A DNA stretch of 64,000 bases from assembly GCA_963781705.1 (NCBI GenBank), contig CAWAGP010000001.1, positions 806,001 through 870,000 on the forward strand, given 5' to 3'. The notes under the pieces were generated by a model, which did not search any database, was not told where the DNA came from, and saw nothing but the letters and a program-made list of their open reading frames with translations. The position numbers and the translations under genes are program-made. Positions 42,481 to 50,367 of this stretch are shown piece by piece. This DNA comes from JALYGJ01 sp963781705 (GTDB taxonomy: Bacteria; Chloroflexota; Limnocylindria; Limnocylindrales; CSP1-4). The stretch's first letter is position 1; each line of letters begins with the position of its first letter.

Positions 42481-43226
42481 GTCGCGTCGACGAGGAGCGC
42501 CATGCTTTCCGCTCAGCGGCCGACCGCGAGAGCTACTTGCGCGCCAATTCCGGGCTGCCCGGGCCGCGCGCCAACCTCGAGCTACTTGCCGCCGCGGCCG
42601 AAGAGGTCGACCTCGACTGGTCGCGGCGGTGGGCCGCAGCGCGGGCAGGTGACGACCCCACGGACGTGTTCGTGATCTCGGTCGCGCTGGTCGCGCTTGG
42701 CCGTTTCGCGGCCGGCGGCGAGGCGCAGGCACTGCCGCTGCTGCACGAACGCGCCGAGGATCGCGAGTGGCGCATCCGCGAAGCAGTCGCGATCGCCCTG
42801 CAGCGGCTTGGCGATGCCAATCTGCAACAGCTGGCTGAGATTGCGCGCGCTTGGTCGCTGGGCTCACCGCTCGTCCAGCGGGCGGCAGTGGCGGCCGTGG
42901 CCGAGCCGCGGCTGCTGCGTAACGGCCAACTGCTGCCGACCGCACTGGAAGTGCTCGACACCGCGACGCGTTCGGTCGTTGAGGCCAGCGATCGGGCGGC
43001 GGCGGATGTCCGCGTCCTGCGCCAGGCGCTCGGCTATGCCTGGAGCGTGGTCATCGCAGCCGATCCACCGGCCGGCTGGCCGCGCTTCGTCGCGTGGGCT
43101 GGGTCGTCCGACCGCGACGTAGCGTGGATAGTGCGCGAAAACCTCAAGAAGAACCGTCTGATTCGGCTTGGCCTGACAGATCCAGCCAGCGACCGGTTGC
43201 CGCCTGCCAGCGCGCGATCCGCGTAA
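42477..43226 (+). CDS. HEAT-repeat-like helical protein
   Basis: This 249-residue protein is almost all helical. WRIREAVAIALQRLGDANLQQLAEIA and later segments have the spacing of HEAT/DNA-alkylation-repair-like repeats (residues 60-220). No catalytic motif is present. ATG 42477 overlaps the MFS stop by four bases (ATGA). The open frame extends upstream through the frameshifted MFS gene, but that part is not the same protein. Its 3' end overlaps folK on the other strand by 83 bases. Confidence 0.7.
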   Translation: MSRVDEERHAFRSAADRESYLRANSGLPGPRANLELLAAAAEEVDLDWSRRWAAARAGDDPTDVFVISVALVALGRFAAGGEAQALPLLHERAEDREWRIREAVAIALQRLGDANLQQLAEIARAWSLGSPLVQRAAVAAVAEPRLLRNGQLLPTALEVLDTATRSVVEASDRAAADVRVLRQALGYAWSVVIAADPPAGWPRFVAWAGSSDRDVAWIVRENLKKNRLIRLGLTDPASDRLPPASARSA

Positions 43227-43737
43227 CTGCCCCCGGGCCTTCGATGCCGGCCCGTTGATCCCGCACGTCCGCGACGCTGGCATGCCAGCCGGGTGGGCGC
43301 AACCGCGCGACCAGATCCGCAAGCGGGGCGAGCACGAACAGCCGCTCGTGAGCGAGCGGATGCGGCACGACCAGCCACCTGCCGTCGGGCCGGGCGACGT
43401 CGAGCGCGTGCCGCCCGAACAACAGCAGATCGAGATCGATCTCGCGCGGCCCCCAGCGTTCGCGTGGCTGGCGGCCGAGCGCCTGCTCAAGGCTCTTCAG
43501 GCCGGCCAGCAGGGCGAGCGCGCCAGTCTCAGCGTTGTCGCCTTTGGGCACGTCCAGCGCGACGACCGCGTTCAGGTAGTCAGGCTGGCCGGAAACGCCC
43601 ACCGGCCGGGTGCGGTAGAGGTCCGACACGCCATGCAGGCGCGCCCCGGGCAGTGCCCCAAGCGCACGGACCGCCCCGGCCAGATTCCGGCGCTCGTCGC
43701 CCAGGTTTGCGCCAAGGCCGATATACGCTCTGACCAT
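43144..43737 (-). CDS. folK: 2-Amino-4-hydroxy-6-hydroxymethyldihydropteridine pyrophosphokinase
   Basis: This 197-residue enzyme transfers pyrophosphate from ATP to the pterin precursor of folate. YIGLGANLGDERRNL at the start, RPVGVSGQPDYLNAVV and WGPREIDLDLLLFG (metal-binding Asp pair) are all conserved. The usual length is about 160, so the C-terminus is extended by about 35 residues. This extension is the part that overlaps the convergent HEAT-like gene. ATG 43737 is preferred to 43782 because the family starts right at the beta strand. No folP or folB is adjacent. Confidence 0.92.
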   Translation of the reverse strand: MVRAYIGLGANLGDERRNLAGAVRALGALPGARLHGVSDLYRTRPVGVSGQPDYLNAVVALDVPKGDNAETGALALLAGLKSLEQALGRQPRERWGPREIDLDLLLFGRHALDVARPDGRWLVVPHPLAHERLFVLAPLADLVARLRPPGWHASVADVRDQRAGIEGPGAVTRIARWQAATGRWLDLSGQAESDGSS

Positions 43738-43795
43738 GCCCGCCACGTGACCAATATGGCAGCCGCGCACCGGCTGCCGCAAACCCGATGCGGCG

Positions 43796-43801
43796 TAGAA
43801 T
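43796..43801 (+). promoter_or_regulatory. Putative -10 box of the nuo operon
   Basis: TAGAAT stands out in the 137-bp gap between folK and nuoA, 73 bases before the nuoA start. A clear -35 is lacking, so the assignment is tentative. Confidence 0.35.
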
Positions 43802-43874
43802 GCAGCGTGAGCTGCGGTCCACCCAGCAAACCCACAACACGCCTTCCGCGGACCGTGGCGCCTGAGAGGCTAGC

Positions 43875-44234
43875 GTGACAACCGGACTCTGGTACGTGCT
43901 CGGGTTCGCCTTCGCGGGCACTACCTTCGTGCTGATAACAATCGGTTTTGCGTGGCTCATCGGCCATCGCTCGAAGGGCGATCGGCACAAGGGCCTGCCG
44001 TACGAATCGGGCATCGATACCTACGGCTACACCTGGGGCCGGGTTGGCCTGTCGTTCTACATCTACGCGTTGCTGTTCGTCGCCTTCGACATCGAGGTCG
44101 TCTTCGTCTACCTGTGGGCGCTCGTCTTCCGTGACGTGCTCATCGGCGGCTTCCTGGCGATGCTGCTGTTCGTCGGCATCCTGCTGCTGGGGCTCGGCTA
44201 TGCATGGCGCAAGGGCGTCCTGACGTGGAAGTGA
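43875..44234 (+). CDS. nuoA: NADH-quinone oxidoreductase subunit A
   Basis: This 119-residue membrane subunit of complex I has three helices. The conserved cytoplasmic loop YESGIDTYGYTWGRVGLSFY and the acidic helix FVAFDIEVVFVYLWA, near the quinone cavity, identify it. It is the first gene of the 13-gene nuo operon, starts with GTG 43875 and overlaps nuoB by four bases (GTGA). Confidence 0.94.
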   Translation: MTTGLWYVLGFAFAGTTFVLITIGFAWLIGHRSKGDRHKGLPYESGIDTYGYTWGRVGLSFYIYALLFVAFDIEVVFVYLWALVFRDVLIGGFLAMLLFVGILLLGLGYAWRKGVLTWK

Positions 44235-44914
44235 ACAAGCCCAAGGAGGCGGCGGCGGTGGCGACGCAGCCGGCGACCGACCCCGTCGCGCCGATCATCG
44301 TGCCCAATACCCTCTGGTCGGCCGTCAACCCGCAGGCGTACATGGGTGGCGCGCCATCGCAGATCACGCACCTGAGCGAGCTCGAGCTGGGCGACAAGTC
44401 GGACAACGGACGCTGGGGTGCGCTCGACATCATCCCCACCAAGGCCGACTACGTCCTCGACCTGATCCGTCTCAACAGCCTGTGGCCGCTGCTCTCGGGG
44501 CTGGCCTGCTGCGCGATCGAGATGATGTCGGCGGCCACCTCGAAGAACGACATGGATCGCTTCAACATGTTCCCTTTCCGAGCCAGCCCGCGGCAGGCCG
44601 ACGTGCTCATCGTCGCCGGCACGCTGACGACCAAGATGGCCGGCCCGCTGGTGCGACTGTGGGAGCAGATGCCCGAGCCCAAGTGGTGTGTCGCGATGGG
44701 CGACTGCACCTGTTCCGGTGGTCGCTACAAGCGCTCGTATGCGACGGTCGAGGGCATCGACCGCGTATTGCCGGTCGACGTCTACGTGCCCGGCTGTCCG
44801 CCGCGACCGGAAGGGCTGATCTACGGCATGATGAAGCTGCAGCAGCTGATCAGGGAGAGGCGCGGCCATTGGGCTGAGCGGGCGGTCGGACCGACTGTCC
44901 CGCTCGGCGTCTGA
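44231..44914 (+). CDS. nuoB: NADH-quinone oxidoreductase subunit B
   Basis: This 227-residue peripheral subunit carries 4Fe-4S cluster N2, the last centre before quinone. The ligands are Cys93-Cys94 in GLACCAIEMM, Cys159 in MGDCTCSGG and Cys189 in VPGCPPRPEG. An extra cysteine (161) lies next to Cys159, and the N-terminus has about 35 extra residues. The start is GTG 44231, overlapping the nuoA stop. Confidence 0.94.
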   Translation: MNKPKEAAAVATQPATDPVAPIIVPNTLWSAVNPQAYMGGAPSQITHLSELELGDKSDNGRWGALDIIPTKADYVLDLIRLNSLWPLLSGLACCAIEMMSAATSKNDMDRFNMFPFRASPRQADVLIVAGTLTTKMAGPLVRLWEQMPEPKWCVAMGDCTCSGGRYKRSYATVEGIDRVLPVDVYVPGCPPRPEGLIYGMMKLQQLIRERRGHWAERAVGPTVPLGV

Positions 44915-44933
44915 CGCCGGGGAGGGCGGCACC

Positions 44934-45551
44934 ATCGACACCAAGCTCAAGAAGCAGCTGGAGAGCGCCTTCGACGGCAAGCTCGACGGACCGATTCGCC
45001 AGCGTGCGGACACGACCGAGATCACCGTCGGCGCGCAGCACCTCACCCAGGTGATGAGCGCCCTCCATGACGACGAGCGCTTCCGTTTCGAATTGCTGGC
45101 CGACCTCGCCGGCGTCGACACCGGCACGGAGATGTGGGTCGTGTATCACCTCTGGTCGCCCGGGACGCCCGACTGGCTGCGCGTGATCGTGCCCGGGTTG
45201 GCACGTGAGGATCCGCGCGTGCCGTCGGTGACCTACCTGTGGAAAGGGGCCGAGTGGGCCGAGCGCGAGGCTTACGACATGTTCGGCATCATCTTCGAAG
45301 GCAACCGCGACCTGCGCCGCATCTACATGCCGCCCGACTACACCAGCTTCCCGCTGCGCAAGGACTTCCTGCTCGCCGACGACTCGGCGCGCTCGTCGGG
45401 TAGCGGCTACCGCAACGTGGAGCAGATGGCCGCGCCGGCCGAAGAGCGACGCCAGCCGATGTTGCGCCAGGCCAAGCATGGGCCGGCGGTAGCCGGCGGT
45501 GCGACCGTCGAGCTGGCGGACGCGACCGAGACACCGCGTGAACCCGCGTGA
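44934..45551 (+). CDS. nuoC: NADH-quinone oxidoreductase subunit C
   Basis: This 205-residue peripheral subunit links NuoB and NuoD. LLADLAGVD, WKGAEWAEREAYDMFGIIFEG and FPLRKDF are diagnostic. The conserved fold begins well before the first ordinary in-frame start (GTG 45051). The upstream frame TIDTKLKKQLESAFDG up to that GTG looks genuinely coding. No ATG, GTG or TTG exists between the last in-frame stop and 45051. ATC 44934 has a strong GGGGAGGG eight bases upstream and is my choice. An ATC start or a sequence error is implied. It overlaps nuoD by four bases and has a disordered Ala-rich tail. Confidence 0.88.
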   Translation: MDTKLKKQLESAFDGKLDGPIRQRADTTEITVGAQHLTQVMSALHDDERFRFELLADLAGVDTGTEMWVVYHLWSPGTPDWLRVIVPGLAREDPRVPSVTYLWKGAEWAEREAYDMFGIIFEGNRDLRRIYMPPDYTSFPLRKDFLLADDSARSSGSGYRNVEQMAAPAEERRQPMLRQAKHGPAVAGGATVELADATETPREPA

Positions 45552-46765
45552 CCGAAACCACGGTTCGATCGCTCGACGACCCGAACATCTGGGTCGACAC
45601 GCCGGCGACCATCTACGACGCCGTCCCGCCCTACCCGCCGCGCAGCGAGCGCGAGGCCGAGTTCTATAACCTGCGCGACGGCGAGATGCTGCTCAACCTG
45701 GGCCCGCAGCATCCGTCGACGCACGGTGTCCTGCGCGTGGTGCTCAAGATCGACGGCGAGCGTGTGGTCGACCTCGACCCGGTCCTCGGCTACCTCCACC
45801 GCGGCGTCGAGAAACTGTGCGAGAACGGCGACTGGCACATCGCCATCAGCCAGTGCGACCCACTCGAATACGTGGCGTCGATGTTCAGCGAGGCGATGCC
45901 GGTGCTCGTCGCAGAGAAGCTGCTCGAGCTCGAGGTACCGCGCCGCGCCGAGTACATCCGCGTCCTCGCCTGGGAACTCAACCGCATCGCCAGCCATGCC
46001 CTGTTCATGGGCTGGCAGGCGCTCGACCTGGGCGGCCTGACACCCATCCTGTGGGGCTTCATCGAGCGCGACGAGATCGTCGACATGCTCGCCGCACTCA
46101 CCGGTCAGCGGCTGCTCTTCAACTACCTGCGCATCGGCGGCGTCAATCGCGATCTGAACCACGACTTCCTGTCGCGCCTGGGCGACTGGATGTCGCACGC
46201 CGGCAACCAGCTCGAGGCGACGGCGCGGCTGCTCAACCAGAACGAGATCTTCGTCCGTCGTACGCGCGGCCTGGGCGTGCTCGATCGCGAAACCGCGCTA
46301 CGGCTGACCATGAGCGGGCCGCCGCTGCGCGCAACCGGCGTGCCCTATGACGTGCGTCGCGCTCACCCGTACAGCGCCTACCCGGAGCTCGACTTCGACA
46401 TCCCGACGCGCACCGAGGGCGACTCCTACGCGCGCTTCCTGCTGCACGTCGACGAGGTCCGCGAGAGCATCCGCATCATCGACCAGGTCCTGCACGAGAT
46501 GCCCGACGGGCCGGTCATGGCCAAGATTCCTCGGCTGCTGCGCATCCCGCCCGGGCGCGCTTTCATCGCCATCGAGAGCCCGCGCGGGCAGTACGCGTGT
46601 TACGGCATGAGTGATGGCTCCGACCAGCCGTTCCGGCTGCGCATCCACGACCCGTCGTTCTTCAACCTGCAGGCCGTCGGCGCATTGATGCCCGGCAACC
46701 TGATCGCCGACACGATGGCCGTGATGGCCTCGCTCGACCCGGTCATGGGCGGCGTGGACAAGTGA
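45548..46765 (+). CDS. nuoD: NADH-quinone oxidoreductase subunit D
   Basis: This 405-residue subunit forms the quinone pocket with NuoB and NuoH. LGPQHPSTHGVLRVVLKIDGE holds the quinone-binding His59, and LGYLHRGVEKL and DPVMGGVDK are conserved. The tyrosine that contacts quinone in many complex I enzymes (PYTDRLDY region) is replaced: the segment reads ISQCDPLEYVAS with Gln102 at that position. Actinobacterial enzymes also lack this Tyr, so it may reflect menaquinone use. The start is GTG 45548. Confidence 0.95.
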   Translation: MTETTVRSLDDPNIWVDTPATIYDAVPPYPPRSEREAEFYNLRDGEMLLNLGPQHPSTHGVLRVVLKIDGERVVDLDPVLGYLHRGVEKLCENGDWHIAISQCDPLEYVASMFSEAMPVLVAEKLLELEVPRRAEYIRVLAWELNRIASHALFMGWQALDLGGLTPILWGFIERDEIVDMLAALTGQRLLFNYLRIGGVNRDLNHDFLSRLGDWMSHAGNQLEATARLLNQNEIFVRRTRGLGVLDRETALRLTMSGPPLRATGVPYDVRRAHPYSAYPELDFDIPTRTEGDSYARFLLHVDEVRESIRIIDQVLHEMPDGPVMAKIPRLLRIPPGRAFIAIESPRGQYACYGMSDGSDQPFRLRIHDPSFFNLQAVGALMPGNLIADTMAVMASLDPVMGGVDK

Positions 46766-46785
46766 ACCAGCGTGGGGAGTCCTAA

Positions 46786-48174
46786 TTGAGCGTCATCTCC
46801 CGGCCGTGGAGCCGGCTGACGCTGGCCGGCAAGATCCTCCTGCCGCTGCTGCTGCTCGGCCTGCTGCTGACCATCGTCGTGATGGTTGGCTGGATGACCG
46901 GCCTCATCCCCGCGCTGATCGACTTCGTCGCGACGATCGTGCGCGACAACATCGACATCGTCCGCTTCGTCATCGCGGCCACCGCGATCCTGCTCTTCAC
47001 CGTGCCCACGGCGTTCGTGATCATCTTCATGGAACTCAAGGTGATCGCGTTCATGAACCTGCGCCTCGGCCCCAACCGCACCGGGCCTTTTGGCACGCTC
47101 GCATCGGTGTTCCACGGCCTCAAGGTGCTCTCGAAGGAGGATTTCACGCCGACCGGCGCGGACACGCCGGTGTTCACCCTGGCGCCCATCGTGACGTACC
47201 TCGCCAGCGTGCTGACGCTGCTGGTGGTGCCCTTCGCCCCGGGCCTGGTCGGGCTCGACATGAACATCGGCCTGCTCTATTTCTTCGCCATTTCCGGCCT
47301 GAGCGTGGTCGGGCTGATGATGGCCGGCTGGTCGAGCTTCAACAAGTACTCGCTGCTCGGCGGGCTGCGCGCCGCCGCGCAGGTCGTCTCCTACGAACTG
47401 CCGCTGCTGCTCGCCCCGGTCGGCGTGATCATGCTCTCCGGCACCCTGTCGCTGAACCACATCGTCATGAACCAGGCCGGCTGGTTCTGGAACTGGTACG
47501 TCTTCCAGCAGCCGCTCGCGTTCATCGTGTTCTTCATCGCCGCCACTGCCGAAGGTAACCGCACGCCGTTCGACCTGACCGAGGCGGATAGCGAGATCGT
47601 CGCCGGCTTCGCGACCGAGTACAGCGGCATGCGCTTCGGTTTCTTCTTCTTCGCCGAGTACGTCAACGTCTTCATCATTTCGGCCCTGACCGTCGTCCTG
47701 TTCATGGGCGGCTGGAACGCGCCGATCGACCCGCGACCCATCCTCGACTTCTTCCACATCACGATCAACCCGGCCCTCGATCCGGGCAGCATGGGCGTCT
47801 GGTTGCTGTGGGTGCTCGCGCTTGGCGTGCCGCTCGTCGTCCTGGTGCTCGGGGCGCTGGTCTGGATGCTCAAGAGCAGCTGGTCGATCGTTAAGTCGCT
47901 GATTGTCGGTTTCGTGCTGTTCAACGTCATCGCCGCCGGCGTCATCGGCGTCTGGTTGTTCCTGTCGTTCGAGGTCGTCGTCGGCTTGTTCTGGTTCACC
48001 GCCAAGGTGTTCACCTTCGCCTTCGTCTTCGTGTGGATGCGCGGCACGCTGCCGCGCGTGCGCATCGACCAGTTGATGGGCTTCGCCTGGAAGTGGCTGG
48101 TCGAGATCGCGCTCTTGAACGTGTTCGTGACGGCCGGTGCGATCCTGCTCGTGCAGCAGCTGACCGCGAGTTGA
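46786..48174 (+). CDS. nuoH: NADH-quinone oxidoreductase subunit H with extra helices
   Basis: This membrane subunit closes the quinone tunnel. RLGPNRTGPFG (94-104), DLTEADSEIVAGFATEYSGM (263-282) and VWMRGTLPRVRIDQLMGFAWK (416-436 region) are typical. At 462 residues it is about 135 longer than the E. coli subunit. An additional hydrophobic helix (about 14-38) precedes the first normal helix. About 70-85 residues with two further helices are inserted between the GGW turn (308-310) and the last helices. The ER(K/R) motif reads ELK. TTG 46786 has GGGGAG nearby. Confidence 0.92.
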   Translation: MSVISRPWSRLTLAGKILLPLLLLGLLLTIVVMVGWMTGLIPALIDFVATIVRDNIDIVRFVIAATAILLFTVPTAFVIIFMELKVIAFMNLRLGPNRTGPFGTLASVFHGLKVLSKEDFTPTGADTPVFTLAPIVTYLASVLTLLVVPFAPGLVGLDMNIGLLYFFAISGLSVVGLMMAGWSSFNKYSLLGGLRAAAQVVSYELPLLLAPVGVIMLSGTLSLNHIVMNQAGWFWNWYVFQQPLAFIVFFIAATAEGNRTPFDLTEADSEIVAGFATEYSGMRFGFFFFAEYVNVFIISALTVVLFMGGWNAPIDPRPILDFFHITINPALDPGSMGVWLLWVLALGVPLVVLVLGALVWMLKSSWSIVKSLIVGFVLFNVIAAGVIGVWLFLSFEVVVGLFWFTAKVFTFAFVFVWMRGTLPRVRIDQLMGFAWKWLVEIALLNVFVTAGAILLVQQLTAS

Positions 48175-48190
48175 GGGTGGGCAGGGTGAT

Positions 48191-49039
48191 ATGAGCTTCG
48201 CGCGCATTCCGGGCTACGGCATCGCCAGGGGCATGCTCGATACGCTCGTCCGCTTCTTCCAGCCGAAGGTGACCATCCAGTATCCGGAGGTCGTCCAGGA
48301 GATCTCGCCGCACAGTCGCGGCCGGTTGATCCTGCTCTACGACGAGGCCGGCAACCTCAAGTGCGAGACGTGCTTCCAGTGCGCGATGGCGTGCCCGATC
48401 GAGATCATCGACATGGGCGGCGTGGACACCAGGAACCGCATCCACGTTCACTGGGGGCCGCCCGAGCAGTACGCCGAGCGACGCGAGGAATCCGCACTGC
48501 GCCGATCCGGCAGAACGGTGCCCGACCGGGCGTTCGCCGCATGGCAGCCGATCGACCTGGGACCACTCGAGGAGATCCTCGTGCGCGAGAACTTCGACCC
48601 GCGGCACATGGTCGGCATCCTCGAGCAGACCCAGCAGGCATATGGCTACCTGCCGGTCGCCGCGCTGCAGCACATCAGCCATTCGACCGGCGCGTGGTAC
48701 AGCGAGATCTACGGCACGGGGTCCAGTTTCGGCGAGTTCAACTTCTCTCCGGCGGGGCCGGGCGGCGCCGCGGAAATAGGCATCTGCCGCTGCCCGAACT
48801 GCGTCCTGCGCGGCGCCGGCCGCATCCGCGACGCGCTGACGGCGGTGCTCGGGGTCGACATGGGCGGCGTGTCCGCCGACGGCGCGGTGCGTTTCGTGAC
48901 TGCCGAGTGTGGCGGTGATCCGGCGCTCGAGCCGCTCGTCACGCTCAACGGACAGGCGCAGCCTGACATCACCCCGGAAAGGGCGGCCGATCTCGCGCGC
49001 GGGCTGCGCGCCGCGGCGGCCAAGGCGGGCCGGGCATGA
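48191..49039 (+). CDS. Fusion of NuoI N-terminal half and NuoE
   Basis: This 282-residue protein joins two complex I parts. Residues 1-80 match the first half of NuoI: LVRFFQPKVTIQYPE, RGRLILL and one CETCFQCAMACP motif (Cys58, 61, 64, 68). The second NuoI ferredoxin motif is absent here. Residues 125-255 are a NuoE domain: VGILEQTQQAYGYLP and EIGICRCPNCVLRG (Cys199, Cys204). The second 2Fe-2S pair should be C-x3-C, but only Cys240 is present and position 244 is Pro. Cluster N1a may be lost or use Cys201. It overlaps nuoF by four bases. Confidence 0.85.
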   Translation: MSFARIPGYGIARGMLDTLVRFFQPKVTIQYPEVVQEISPHSRGRLILLYDEAGNLKCETCFQCAMACPIEIIDMGGVDTRNRIHVHWGPPEQYAERREESALRRSGRTVPDRAFAAWQPIDLGPLEEILVRENFDPRHMVGILEQTQQAYGYLPVAALQHISHSTGAWYSEIYGTGSSFGEFNFSPAGPGGAAEIGICRCPNCVLRGAGRIRDALTAVLGVDMGGVSADGAVRFVTAECGGDPALEPLVTLNGQAQPDITPERAADLARGLRAAAAKAGRA

Positions 49040-50367
49040 ACATCCTGAGTGGCCCGAAGGGCATGCCGTCGATCCTGCTGGCGCGCGCCGGCCGGTACGC
49101 AGCGGATGGCCCTCTGACCAAGGCCGAAGAGGCCGGCGCATGGGCGGCCTGGAAGAAGGCCGTGCCCGCGCTCAGCCAGGCAGCCATCATCCGGTTGGTC
49201 GCCGACGCGAAGCTGCGCGGCCGTGGTGGGGCCGGTTATCCGGCTGGCGACAAGTGGCGCGCCGCGGCCGCGATGGAGGGCCACGAGCGGTACGTGATCG
49301 CCAACGGGTTCGAGGCCGACCCCGGCGCGCAGGTAGACCGGCTGCTGATGGAGCAGGATCCACATGCCGTCATCGAAGGTTGCGCGCTGGCCGCCTACGC
49401 GATCGGCGCAACGCACGCCTACGTCTGCGTGCACGAGCGCATGGCGACGGCGCGGGCGCGGCTGAGCGCTGCGGTGCGTGCCGCGGAGGAGGCCGGCTAC
49501 ATCGGAAGCGACGCGCTGGGCTCCGGATTTGACGTCCATGTCGAGGTGATCGCGCTGCCCGGTGGCATGGTCGTCGGCGAGGAGACGACGCTCATCCGCG
49601 CCATCGAGAACAAGCGCGCGCAGCCGGACCAGCGGCCGCCGTACCCGGCCCACGACGGACTGTGGGGCCGGCCAACCGTGGTCAACAACGTGGAGACACT
49701 CGGCCTGGTGCCGTGGATCGTTGCCAATGGCTCGGGCGACTTTGCGGCGATCGGCGACGATGACTTTCCGGGCACGACGCTGGTTCAGCTCGGTGGCGCG
49801 CTCAAGTCGCCGGGCATCGTGGAAATCCCCCTGGGAATGTCGCTGCGGCGCATGCTCGACCTGGCCGGCGGGCCTACCGCCGATGCTCCGTTGAAGGCAG
49901 TGCTGGTCGGCGGACCGGCGGGCGGCTTCCTGCCGATGGCAGAGCTCGACACGCTGTACACGCCGGCCGCACTCAACGAGAAGGGCGCGATCTGGGGGTC
50001 GGGCACCGTCGTGGCGATCGACGAGCGCACCTGCCTGGTCGACATGGCGACCACCCTCGAGCGTTACCTGTCCGACGAGTCGTGCGGCAAGACGATCCCG
50101 TGTCGGATCGGATTGCGCCGGATGTATGAGATCGGCCGCCGCGCGACCAGCGGACTGTCCAAGCCAAGCGACGCACAGGTGCTGCAGGATCTCGCCGCCG
50201 ACATTCGCGCGGCGGCCCTGTGCGGGCTCGAACGGCTGGCGCCCAATCCCTTCCTGACCGGGATGCGATACTTCGCCGACGAGTTCGATCAACACTTCAC
50301 GCATGGCACATGTCCCGCCGGCGTGTGTCCCGGAATGTCCCCGACAGCTTCCCCGGTGAGCGCATGA
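49036..50367 (+). CDS. nuoF: NuoF-like flavoprotein with incomplete N3 site (HydB/FdhB-like)
   Basis: This 443-residue subunit should accept hydride from NADH on FMN. GRGGAGYPAGDKW (62-74), GEETTLIRAIENKRAQPDQR and PPYP follow the family. The N3 ligands should be C-x2-C-x2-C plus a distant Cys, but the motif reads SCGKTIPCR: Cys350 and Cys356 are present, position 353 is Thr, and Cys396 is present. The C-terminus has HGTCPAGVCPG, a motif of HydB/HndC/FdhB-type proteins of hydrogenases and formate dehydrogenases, but the ferredoxin domain that usually follows is absent. It overlaps the next gene by four bases. Confidence 0.9.
   Translation: MNILSGPKGMPSILLARAGRYAADGPLTKAEEAGAWAAWKKAVPALSQAAIIRLVADAKLRGRGGAGYPAGDKWRAAAAMEGHERYVIANGFEADPGAQVDRLLMEQDPHAVIEGCALAAYAIGATHAYVCVHERMATARARLSAAVRAAEEAGYIGSDALGSGFDVHVEVIALPGGMVVGEETTLIRAIENKRAQPDQRPPYPAHDGLWGRPTVVNNVETLGLVPWIVANGSGDFAAIGDDDFPGTTLVQLGGALKSPGIVEIPLGMSLRRMLDLAGGPTADAPLKAVLVGGPAGGFLPMAELDTLYTPAALNEKGAIWGSGTVVAIDERTCLVDMATTLERYLSDESCGKTIPCRIGLRRMYEIGRRATSGLSKPSDAQVLQDLAADIRAAALCGLERLAPNPFLTGMRYFADEFDQHFTHGTCPAGVCPGMSPTASPVSA

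Noticed and set aside
41202..43226. One 674-residue protein from the MFS start to the HEAT-like end
   Set aside because: The middle is out-of-frame translation of the MFS gene; the two ends are different proteins joined by a frameshift.
46600..48207. 535-codon His/Asp/Gln-rich frame on the minus strand
   Set aside because: Antisense of nuoH; the composition is that of the complement of hydrophobic codons.
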